Assembly (NCBI GenBank): GCA_000727475.1
Contig: KL647301.1
Span: 2,378,096 to 2,442,095 of the forward strand
Length of the DNA stretch: 64,000 nt
Direction: 5' to 3'
DNA from: Sarcocystis neurona
Taxonomy: Eukaryota > Apicomplexa > Conoidasida > Eucoccidiorida > Sarcocystidae
Part shown: positions 51,001-63,000 of the stretch, piece after piece
How the letters are laid out: each line of letters starts with the position of its first letter
How positions within the stretch are numbered: position 1 is the first letter of the stretch
Notes under the pieces: generated by a model
Database searches by the model: none
Told to the model about the DNA's origin: nothing
Seen by the model: the letters and a program-made list of their open reading frames with translations, nothing else
Made by a program: the position numbers and the translations under genes

Positions 51001-54000
51001 TGTATCGCCTGTGTCCTCTCTTTTCCTGTGTACCTAGGCACGTGTAGCATCCCGTGTACGTACACCGCAAAAAACATCTCAACGGTAGCACGGGAAACAG
51101 TATGCGGCAACCAGCAGTAAGTGCGTTCAAAGAATTTGCAGAAACGTGCAAAAAGCGCTCGGTCTTCCTCTCTGTCGTCCACTCTCTGTGACCCTCTCCA
51201 GATATGCGCTCTTCCTACGTACACCTGTACACGTCGGCACATTCCGGTGTACGTACAGCTGGAAAATCACTTGTGCGATAACAGCAAAAACGCTTCTTCG
51301 CGTCAACCAGAAAGAAGGGAACTCAAGAAGTTTGCAGTTTCGAATAAGTGAAGTCTTGATTCGTCTCTACCTCCCCTTATTTACCATGGACGCGTACGTG
51401 CATTGATACACTAAGGTGTACGTACACCTGGAGAAGCCCCTGCTCGGCAGCAGCACCGGAAACACTCTGTAGCCGCCAAAAGAGACGACATCAAAAAATT
51501 CGCAGACGCAGGAACGGGAGACCGCCCTTTCACTTCTTATTCTACTTCCTCTCCTCGCTTCACACACACCGATATTACTCGTGCCCTCTAGTTTTTCTCG
51601 TCTCCTCATACACACGGATATCACTCTTGAATTCAGCGGTATAGGCAACTGAAGACGCGTCTTATAGTAGCATCTACACCACACTGCAACACACTGAGAA
51701 AAGCGCACACACCCACACACACACACACACCTATTCACTATCGTCCCCTCCTCTTTCATCTTTCTTTCTTTTCACGTGCACACACACAAGGAGAGATGAT
51801 GCAGAAACAATCTGCAGTATTATCCTTGATGGTTATGCGAAAGTTGGCCTACCCACACGTATACATACACACGGGTATGTGTGTGTGTGTGTGTGTGTGT
51901 GTTGGCCTACCCACACGTATCCATACACAGGGAAACAGACATAAATGAACCAGTAGAACCCCTTGCCCCGTTCTAGCCCTGCCGTCGCTGCTGCTGTGTT
52001 GCTTCTCGATCGTTCGCCCTCCCAGCAAAACGAAGGCCCCACACTTCAGAAACGGGCTGATCTCTCCTAATACACGTATATTCACGTCTACGTCTTTACC
52101 ATACGACTACACATAGACACGCGCACGCATGACTCGACATACACAGATGCGCAAGATACGTCTATGTATGCCAGCGCATGCATAGCGTCGACTCCACAGA
52201 GAAGACGAGTCACGATACGTGGGAACAGTACCAGCAAACCCCAAAACAGAGGCTTTTCTGCTTGCCTCAGCACGCAAAGACGTATTCGTCAAAATGTTTA
52301 TACGTCGTACATTCCGTTTCGACCTCTGTGTCTCTCTTTATTATTCGCGGGCATATGGGGAATGTAGGAGGTCGGCATGCTAGCGGTGCCAGCAGGCCCG
52401 CATCCTGGCCGTACGTACACTGAAGACACGGGCATACACGCCCGTGTATCCCATTCTACGGAAAACGTATCTATGTACATATATGTGTATATATACACGT
52501 GGAGACGTGAACACAATTACCACGTGTACCGGAGCATAAAGACACACACACACATACATATGCATCTTTCTCTTTGTCCTTCTTCCTCAGTGTCTGTTTT
52601 GCTCTCCCCCTCGCACTCACTCTCCGTGTACGTGCGTAGCTCGCAAATACATATCCACACACGCGTCTACCAGCATCTATGGGCAAATGCCCAGGAGGTC
52701 GAGCTGTTCGTGTGCCGGCATGCAAGCAACTGTTTAAACGAAATCGCAGTTAACGAAGCAGCGCAAGTCTCTTTTTACTTGGCGTCGAGATACACTGTAG
52801 TGGCGCGGTCCCTCGCGAGCCGATCAAGTTCTGAATTTTCTCTGACAAAAACGCCTACGTCGGCTACGTGCACACCCAGCTCGAACAGACTCCGCTGCTG
52901 CTGCGCGTTGTTGCTGTTTCTCCAGCCTGTGAGGTCGCTGCCTCGAAGGACGCCGCTGCGCTCCCTCTCCTCTTCTGCCTCTGCTGTTGCTCTAATAGCG
53001 TGCTCCCCTAGCCGCAGCCGCCTCTCTTCCGCTTCGTCTTCGCTGGCTGCTTTCCATGTCTCGCTCGTGCCGGCAGAATGACCCGCCGCTGCTCTCTCCC
53101 GGTGCTGTCTGCATGCGCCGCTCGCATGCGTCGCTCCTCCCTGCGGTTTTCCTGCTGCGCCGACTGCTGCTGTTCGGCTTGCCAGCAGCACGTCGTCGTC
53201 CCAGGCCGCACCGGTGGCGACCGCTGCTCCTGCCGCTGCGTCCACCCTCGGTATTGCTGCTGCTTTGCTACAGCTTGTTGCAAGAGGATACGTCGCTACT
53301 GCTGCGCCTGCGGCCTCAGCCCTGGAGACACAGTCGCGCCAGCAGACGCGAGACACGCTGATGGCGTCGTCTAAGTCTTTTGCCGAGGGAGGATCGATCG
53401 TAAATACACGTAGCTCTCGCACTATCGGCCCCTCTTGTATCCCCCCTGCACCAGAGGCGACAGCAAACGAATCGCCCGTGCTCTGCGCCTTCGTCAATGC
53501 GGTGTCTTGGTCTGCTTTGCTGCACCCTCTGAACGAAAGCAGAGGCCCCGGCGCACCAGCAGCTGCAACAACACCAACAGGAACGCCAGGAACCGCGGCC
53601 CCAGCACCGGCAGCAGCAGCAGACGACGAATTAGCAGCTAAAGCACCACCCGATGAACGCATATCAGACGAAGCAGCTGCTGTTCCACCAAGTGGTGCAG
53701 AGTTGATGGAATGTTGGGCAGGCTGCGTTCCCATAAAAAAAAGCGAGTCTTCTGCAGCAGGCACCGCAGTGCTGCTGCGTACAACGCGAGCGTCATCTCT
53801 GCGAATATCGCGGCCAGCGGAACGTCTGCTGCCAGGGATATCCGCAGTCCTGTCGCTTCGACTGATGATAGTTTCCGTCGAGGCTAAATAACTGCCTCCC
53901 GTAGAGCCATGCTCCCCTAGGGCCTTCTTCTCTTTCAGCTGAAGCTTCTGGAGCCGCTGAACCGGCATCGACCGGCAATCTACTCGTAGTGGATCTTGCT

Positions 54001-57000
54001 CAGCCTCTAGAAGCCACTGCGGCTTTTCTTCCGCAGACGTTGTGCTGCTGCTACTGCTGCCGCTGCTGCTGCCTGTGGTGCCTCTGCTGCTGCTGCTGCT
54101 ACAGGTGCTGCCGGTGCTGCTTGTGTCCCCTAATTGCAGCGCGAGTTCCTGCAGCACCCTGGCAGGGAAAGGAACGCAGTGACTATATAAGCCTTCCATC
54201 ATCAAAACAGCTTCACATTCAGCAGCAACGTCTGCCGCTCCTCTTCCCCCGATGCAACGTGCTTGTTTTACTGAAGCAATAGGGCACGGCAGCCTCTGTG
54301 GCCACGGCCCTCGACCAAGCACTACAGTCGCAGAAGGTCCTCTCTCGCAGGCTTTTGACATTCCTGCTGCTGCGATTGTGGCTTCTTCCTTTTCTTCTGC
54401 TGCGATTTCTTCATTACCTGTTGCTGCTACTGCTGCTGCTGTCTCGTACTCCTTCTCGCTGGCTGCTGCTGCGTTTGCCGAAGGCATTCTCGGCGCTGTT
54501 ACTTCACCTGCGAGGCCGTCTGCTGCTGCTGCTCCTGCTACTCGTGTAACTGCTCTTCCTTCACCGTCTCCGTTCCCTCCTGTTGTTACACCTGCTGTTG
54601 CTTCAACAGGTCTCCTCTGCGCTCGGTCGGCTGCTGCTGTTGCGCTGGAAGGGGTAGCTCCACCAACAGCCAAGCTGTCACCTGTGCGCAGAGAGCAGTA
54701 CGAAGCAGCTCATCGGCAGAAAGAACGGCCTTAGCTAAGGCTGAGGCGCTTGCAGGGGAGAGACAGCAAGACACACGAACTGCGACACCGGCACCAGCAA
54801 AGCAGAAGGCCCCTCGTGCCCCTTGGGTAAACGCAGCAGCTCACGTAGTGACAGCCGGCGGTGCAGCAGCCGCTTAAGTAGCAGCAATAGCGCAAGTTTG
54901 GAGGTGCAGCAGCAGCAAGGAACGCTGCCCTGGTAGCCCGGGGGAGCTCCAGCATCAGCAGCTGCCAGAGAGCCAAAGAGAAACAGCGGCAGTAAACGCG
55001 CTGCCAAGATGCCAGAAAGAAAGAGTGGGGCAGGCGACTGCATGCAACGCAGTGCCCATAACGGCGGCTTGAGGCAGGAAAGAAAGCTCATCTACAGCAG
55101 CAACATCGCAAGATATCTCAGCGGCACACGAAGACGCGGCCGCCCCAGACGACTCTGCAGCTCAAGTTGTACACGATCAGCACACCGCAGCATCGGCGAG
55201 GCAACCAGGAGCGAATAACAAATAAGCAGCGGCAGCAGCAGCACTAAGCAGGCACCCAGTAGCGGGCTAGGAAGAAGCAGCTGCAGCAGCTGACAGCTGA
55301 GATGCAAGTTAAACAGCGCCGAACCAGCGGAACAGCAGTAGGACGAGCAGGAAAGCCGGTGCGGCAACTGAAGTGAGGTAAGCAGTATAGAGAGGAAACG
55401 GAAGGACAATGGCAGCAGGATAAAGTTGTGTTGGCAGCAGACAAAGCAGCAGCGACAGCAGCGGAGGATAGTACACAGCAGACTACGCAGAAGCAGCGCA
55501 GCAATCACTGAGGAGTCTGCAGCCGAATGCGCACAGGCACCAGTCGGAGATAACGCCTCGGCAACAGCCACGCACATGCGGCAGACGCAGCTGCAGCAGC
55601 AGCAGCCGGAAAAGTGGACAGCAGCAAAAAACGCAGCAGTAGCTCTACAGGGTGGCAGCGCCGAATGAAGATGCAGCAGCCGCAGAGGCGCGAGCTGCAT
55701 CGAAGCAACAACAACAGATGAAAAATCAGCGCCAGTACACGAAGGAGGACGAGGTGGAGGAGGAGGAGCAGCAAATCCCTTTCAGCAGCAGGCACAGCAC
55801 TCGCCGGAGCCGTGACTCAGTAGGCGATGCAGCAACAGCAGCGGCACCACGTCGATAAGCTGACGCCAGCGGCATTCAAGACTGCCCCCCCACACAACGG
55901 AGAGAATAAGTTGTTACTGTTGCAACAGAAGACAACCGAAGCAGATATTACCTGCTTCTTCTGGCTCTTGGCGCTGTTTCTGGCCATGCCATACGTTCTG
56001 CAGGTCCAGCAGAAATGCAGAGGGACGAAGTCTCAAACGGTGAAGCGCTGCTGCGTGTGCCGCAGACGTACTCCTCATGTGCTCCTGCAGCAGCGATGCA
56101 GCGGCAACAGAAGGCAAAGACGCCACTGCAGCGGCGGCAGGGACCGGAGAAGCGACGGCGGCAACGGCAGAAGCACCAGCAGGAACAGAAGGTGTAGCGG
56201 GCGCAGTCGAAGAGGAAGGAGATGAAGAAGGTGCAGTAGAAATCGAGCCAGCAGTGCCACCAGCAGCAGGAGCTGCAGCGGAAGGAGCAGAGGGAGCAGC
56301 TTCACGGAAAGAAGAGGAGGCCCCGCTGCTGTCGACAAATGAGCGAGAGAGGAAGTTGCTGTTGCTGCTGCATGCAGTCTCTGCCACGGGGGGCAGCGGC
56401 TCAAATAAATCCGCGATCGGAATCAGCAGCGGAGGCAGTCGAGAATCTCTGCAAATGCAAGCAGCAAATCAAACCCACCCAGGACACACATACATTGCTC
56501 TTTTGTGCTCAAAGATTAGAAAGGTACACATATATGTATACACGCAGACACGTCAAAATCATCTTCAACTTACCCATATATACGTGTGTATAGAAAGAGG
56601 GACGCAGGGATATACGTCATATATATATATACATGTGAATGCATATGTATTCATGCGGTGACAGCCACGAGCACAGGTATCCACTGGTATTGTTCTAGAC
56701 AAGACAAGCAAACCCCTGGCGTACAAAGATGCATATTCATATACACAAGCATATACATCGATATATTTCTCTATCACTATACATATATACATATATAACG
56801 GGCTCTTACGTACACATACATATAGACATGCATATACACACGTGTATATTCTCCACCATTGTACACGTATATTTATACATATGTTTATATACAGCTATAT
56901 AGAGACTTCTCTCAAATGTACATACATACGTCTTCAAACACAGTCATCTCTACTGGGCGATATACATACGTAAGAAAGCACGTACACATAGAGACGTACA

Positions 57001-60000
57001 TGCATCTATCTCCTCTACTCTAACTTCCTACACAATTGCAGAAGATGAACAGCTATGGTATTTCTTGCTGTCCTTCTCCTTCTCTTTCGATGCCTAGTCG
57101 AACCTGTTTACTGACTCATGTCTACATCTACCTACACCCACATATGAACGTACATTTCTCGTTTATCAACAGCGTCTTTAGTCGCCCCAAATTTCTGTGT
57201 ACATCGACATATATGGACATGCAGAAAGATTCAGCGTCTTGCTCCATCTGTCCCAGTACAAAGTCACACTCGCCTCTCCCTCCGTATACACACATATATA
57301 CATATGCGTATACACGTATATACACATTCATACATATATACATATATATACAAATACGTCTACAGATACGTGCGTACCTATACATACGCCCACGAACACA
57401 CGTAAAAGCATCTGCCTTCCACATACACATATATGTATGTATGTGTATCTGCATGCACACACAGCCGTAGATCTGTGCAGATATGCATATTCACAGACAC
57501 CTTCGCTTCCCTCTCTATCTGCTGTCACGTCTGTGTTCACGCATGCACACTGGAAAACATGTACCAAAAGTCAGAGGACTGGCTCTGCACGTACAAACAC
57601 CTCCGAATACAGAAGCTGAGCCCACGTGCTGTCGGACTGCAGTCTTCCACATTTGCAGACGAGCAACATATACGGGCATCTTTCTCCTTCAACGGACTTC
57701 ATTTACTTATCAGCTGCACCTATCTATAGGCGCTATGCTTCACGCAGAAATAGACAGCAGCAGCAGAGACACACCGTGGCTGAGCTCGGATGAACGCATC
57801 CTTTCGCAAAGGAAGAAACGTGCCGACGATGTGCTGTTGCATCGGCTCTTCGTTTCCCCAAGGTATCCTTTCTCTTTGTTGCTGCTGCTGCCGTCGTCGC
57901 TCTGCTGCCTGCCTCTGGTATTCTTCCCCCGAATGCGCATGCTGCTGCTGCTGCTCACCGTCCTGCCCCTGCTGCTGTGCCTCCTGCTGCTGCTCGAGCC
58001 TGTACGCCTGCCGATGTTGCTGCTGCTGTGGTGTTCTGCCCTGCTGTTGCTCGTGGTTGACTGTTCGCCGTTCCTCCTGTTGCCGCTCCTCTGCGACTGC
58101 CCGGTGCAGCAGCTGCCGCTCCTCGGCCTGCTTCGTCTGTGCCTGCTTCGCCTCCTGCTGCTTCGACACAGCCTCCATAATCCCTCGCTGGTCAGTGTTA
58201 CGGTGCTGCTCCTCTGTTGTTTTCCACGACAACTGCTGCTGCTGCTGATCCTTTTTCTGTTCGTACGCCGGCGTCCCCTGCATGCGTTGTCCTCCTCCTG
58301 CATTAAGTCGATTAGCTGCTCTCGCCGCCTCAGTCCCCCTGCACCCTTGCCCTCCGCTTTCCTTCTGCTCCCTCCCCTGTTCGTTTCCCCTCTGCTGCTG
58401 CTGCTCTTGCTGGCGCTGCTGCTGCTGCTGATGCGCTTGCTGCTGCTGCTGCTTCTGTTGCTCCTGCTGCTGAGTTACTTCCTGTTCGTGCTCCTGCAGG
58501 AACTGCTCCTTCTGCTGGTGCTGCTGCTTCTTTCGCTGCTGCTCTGGCCGCCGCAGACGGTGCGACATGAACGTCTGTATCCGCCCGTTGCCCTCTCCCC
58601 GCTGCTGCTGCTGTTGCTGCTGCTGCCGTTGGTGGTGCTGCTGCTTCTGCGACACCTCTTGGTGGTCGTGGTGCTGCTGCTTCATTAATTTGAGAAGATA
58701 CTCATCGACATTCTGTTGCTGGTCCGGCACTAAACAGACTAGCTCTTCGGTATCAGCTGCACGCGCGAGCAGACGTACTACCCGTCCGCGCGGCAGCAGA
58801 CAGCTACGTCGGTCTCCTGCGTCACATGTCATGGTACTTTCTGTCTCTTTTGCTGCTGCAGTTGTCGCAGCAGTCAAAGCACTATCATCACCAATAGGTG
58901 CTACGCATCGCGAAAGCCCCACATTGCTGCTGCTGCTCTTAATCTCTTTGCCGCTGCGATCGCTGCCGCTACCAGGCGTGCTGCTGCGGCGCTTGCCGTC
59001 GTTCGCAGTGCTGCTGCTGCCCCCGTTGTCACTCCAACTGCTGGTATTGCTGATGCTGCTCGCCGCGCTGCAGGTGCTGTCGGTTCGACTCCTGAATCTG
59101 CTGCAAATGGCGGCCCTGCTGCTGCGGCCGGCGTCGCTGCTATCTTTATGAGTGCTGTCTCCGATGCTGATGCTACTGCAGTTCGGCGGTGCACGCGCTA
59201 GCTCCGCCGCAACACCACCACTTTTAAATTTCTTCTGGTCAGAGCAAGCGTCAGCAGTAGCGGCAGCAGAGGAGACGGAATCCGCCACAGCAGAAACGGA
59301 AGCGGCAGCAGCATCTGAAGCTAGAAAAAGACCGGCGGCAGACGGTGCTGACGCAGCAGTAGCAGCAGCGGGAACGGGTGCAGCCACCACCGACGCAGAA
59401 GAAGCAGCAGCAGCTTCACTGAACGACGAAGGGAAAGCAGCAGCACCAGCTGGCAAAAATGTTTTAACAGCAGGAGGGGCGGTTGACAAAGAGGCAGCAA
59501 CAGCAACCTGAGACGCAGGAGCCAGCGGTGGAGACGCAGCAGCAGCACCGGCGGCGTTACACGACTGGTTAACGGGAGGCGCTGTTATAAGAGGGAGAGC
59601 AGGAGGAGGAGAGGAAAAGGAGAAGGAGGAAGCAGCAGCAGCCGCGGCTGCAGGGGCCGCATTGCTGCCGTGTGTTGTAGAAGAACGGAGTAAGCGTGCA
59701 CGTACTTGATTCAGGAATGCGGCAGCACGTGGCCTCGTTAAAAAAGTAACAGCTACCCAGTCGCCGTTAAACGCCCGATTCCGCGAGAGAAACCCTCCCA
59801 CTTCAAACTTCAAGCGCAGCACTCTATCTGACTTGTTGATACTGTCGCCGCTATTGCTAATGCTGCAGCTGTTATTGCTGAAGCTGCTAGTGTTACTGCT
59901 GCTGCTGCAGCTATTAACGCTGACGCTGTTTCTGTTGCTGTTCACGATGTAGCGGCTGTCATTGCTGGTCCTGTTATCACTCTTGCTGGTGCTGCTACTG

Positions 60001-63000
60001 TCGTTAATAGTGCTGCTTTTGTTGATATTTCTGCTGCTGCCCTTGCGGTCGCTGCTATCGCCGGCTACGTCACCAACAGAGGCAGCAGCAGCGTCAGCAC
60101 CAGTCGCTCTTCCCGTAGCACCAGCAGCACCAATTTCAGCAGCCGCATCAGCATCCCCGTCTGCAGCAGCCGCGGCGTGGCCAGCAGCAGCCGTAGCAGC
60201 AACTCTCTGAGTCGTAGTAGCAGCAGTTTTGACAGCAGCAGCAGTCGCGATAGCCGCAGCCGTGAGACTCCGAGTCGTAAGTATACCGGGGATCACCGCA
60301 GCAGCAGCGTGCCGGGTATCCTCGGCGTGACTTGACGAGAGTCCTTCAGTCGAAAGAGATGCAGCGGCAGCAGTAGAAAGAACGGAGGAGAGGCGCTGCA
60401 GCGCCGGAGGAAGGGCTACGGACGCAGCAGAAACGAACACTCTTTGAAAAGGAATGCCTGCGTGGAGTACCGAGGCCGGGCACCATGCCGGATCGACCAG
60501 CAGCGACTGCGCATGCACACGCACACCCACAAACCAGTGCCAAAATATATGTGTGCAAGAGAGAGGCTGCACATGCAGGTGTGTGCCCACCTATACACAA
60601 CGCTTTTGTATGCAGTCCGGAAGCAGATATACTACAGATGTACATCTCTGAAGGTGCGTGATAATACTTACATACGCGTACATTCACACAAAGATGTACA
60701 CGCGCACACACATACACAGATATACATATGCGTGTATAGAATATATATGGCGGGGGACGTAGTACACGTGCGCCATACTTGGGGACAATACAGACACAGA
60801 CGAGGACACCAATACGCGGTACAAACGTTCCTTTGCACGAACACAGCAGCACGGACGGCTCACTCATATATGCATCCACACGCATGCAAAAAATGTGTCT
60901 GTTCTCCTTTCCCTTGCTCTCTACCAGGTACACACAGGCATACGTGGGTGAGGCTTGTGGCATATCCAGCTCACGCGCAAATGAACTTTAGAAGCTTTCA
61001 TCAATTCAAACTCATGCAGATACATTCTGATATACGACGGCTCTAGCGTACACGAACTTGCGTGCAGCGCACACATACAAATACACATACATATATATAT
61101 ATATACGTATACGTTCGTATTGTAGTGTGCAGGTACATACTCAGGTATACCCGTGTCTGCTTATGCATCCGCACAGGTGTGTCTGCACACATATACATGT
61201 GTAGAGTACATCGAAGTATAAGTGCACGCAGATATAGTATGTACATACAGTTCACGTGCAGGTGTGTATATCCATATATACGTGTGTACAGTAGTACATA
61301 GTAGAAGTATAACTATAACTGCGTGCACGTATAGGATGTACATACACCTCACGAGCAAGTAATTACGGCTATGGAGTGCTGCAAACACACAATACACACA
61401 AATAGAAAGGCACCCATCTATACACAGAGACACAGAGAAAGAGACGTATGGTTTTCTATACGTGTGCGTGCGTATGGGTAGAAGTGTAGGGAGCGACTAG
61501 GTACACAGCTGCTCACTATTAACACTACGAACTCTCTGTAAACCAGCGACCGTGCGCAAGGAAGAAGACGGGGGTCTCGTTTCCCGGGCAGAAAAAGTTT
61601 TACGATGCGTCGACTTCAGCCCACGAAAACAGAAGCAAAACACGTCCTGAACCCCTTCAAGGGGGGAGGTAACTCTTGGAGTGTGCGACAGAAGCAGCAT
61701 GCAGGCACGCCAAAGGCAGACGGACGCATACGCACTTGTGTTTGGCCACACGCGTCGTAGGCAGAAAGAGGCAGCCGCGGTATCCAGCTCCGGCTAAAAT
61801 AGAGAATGCATGCGCATCTCTAGCCTCAAAACGAAGAAAAGGGCAACACAACGGCGTCTGTGGGAAGGTGTCTCAGCTAATGTTGTTTACACTTCCGTAT
61901 CTACCATCTCTCTGTAAGTTCGAACTGCCCTAACTAGGGGTTGGATCATACATCACAGACATGCACGTACAAACATATTTCACACCAACCTGTTCACGAC
62001 TATATGTTTAAGTACACACAGAAACGTCTATGCACCTATACATATATACACGTATGTGTGTGTTTCTCACTATAGACCTACATATCCATCTATCTGTCCA
62101 TATATATATATATATATATAGACATACGTATATACATTTCTGTGTATAAATATGAGGTTTCCAGATAATTTCTTCTCTCCGCATGCGTGCTAACTAGCGG
62201 TCTTGTCTATCATTCACACGTGCGCACACGCACAGAGAGGGAACGTGTACGTACGTACTGGCAGAAAGAAAGATGTACTGTCCTACCTTCAAAACGTTAT
62301 GCCCCTACGGCACTGTTCTCGTTTCTTACCGCTTTGTCTGTTTGAAAGGCAGGGACCTGCAGCTGGCCGGCGAGAAGCACGCCGACCCCAAGGGCTGCTT
62401 CTACAATATCTTGACTCCAGTACGTTTCAAATGCCACATAGCTTTTCTCTCCTTTGCGATGCAGCGGCAGCAGCTTCTTCGTGGTGCTGCTGCTGCTCCT
62501 TCCACCTGCTGCTCCTCCTGATGCTGAAACACGTCCTGAGGCCATACGCCTGCGACGTCCTGCGCGCTGCTGCCCACTGGTGTGTTCCTGCAACGAAAGC
62601 AGCTGATGCTGCCGCTCCCTCTCTTCCTTCTGCTCTTCTCCCTCGCGCAGCTCCTGCCCTTCCACCCATGCGACTGCCGCTGCTGCATCGGCAAACGACC
62701 TGACCCTTCCTGATGCATTTGTTGCTGCACGCGTGTTCCCCCTTTCTCCTGCTGCTGCGCCCGCTGCAAGTGCTGGTCTTCCCGGAGCTCGGACTGATGT
62801 CTGTCCTTGCCCGAAAGGTTCCGAATCAAACTGCAAGTAATGTGGCCACTGTCGCTGCTGTGGCTGCTCTTGCTGCAGCTTCTCTTGCTGCAGCTGCTCC
62901 TGCTGCCGACAAAACTGCAGCTGCTGCTCGTGGAGCTGCTGCCGCTGCTGAACTTCTCGCTGCGGCTCTTGGATCTGCTCCCGCTCTCGTGTCAGCTTCC

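Noticed and set aside
54586..54663. Continuation of the short exonuclease exon into a Gln/Pro-rich tail (LLKQQQ)
   Set aside because: Using the donor at 54663 restores exact family spacing to the next exon; the longer version needs an extra insertion.
57483..58688. 401-codon plus-strand frame rich in Leu and Ser
   Set aside because: It is the complement of CAG-encoded Gln tracts in the exonuclease exon 57775-60506; poly-Leu from CTG runs is a shadow.
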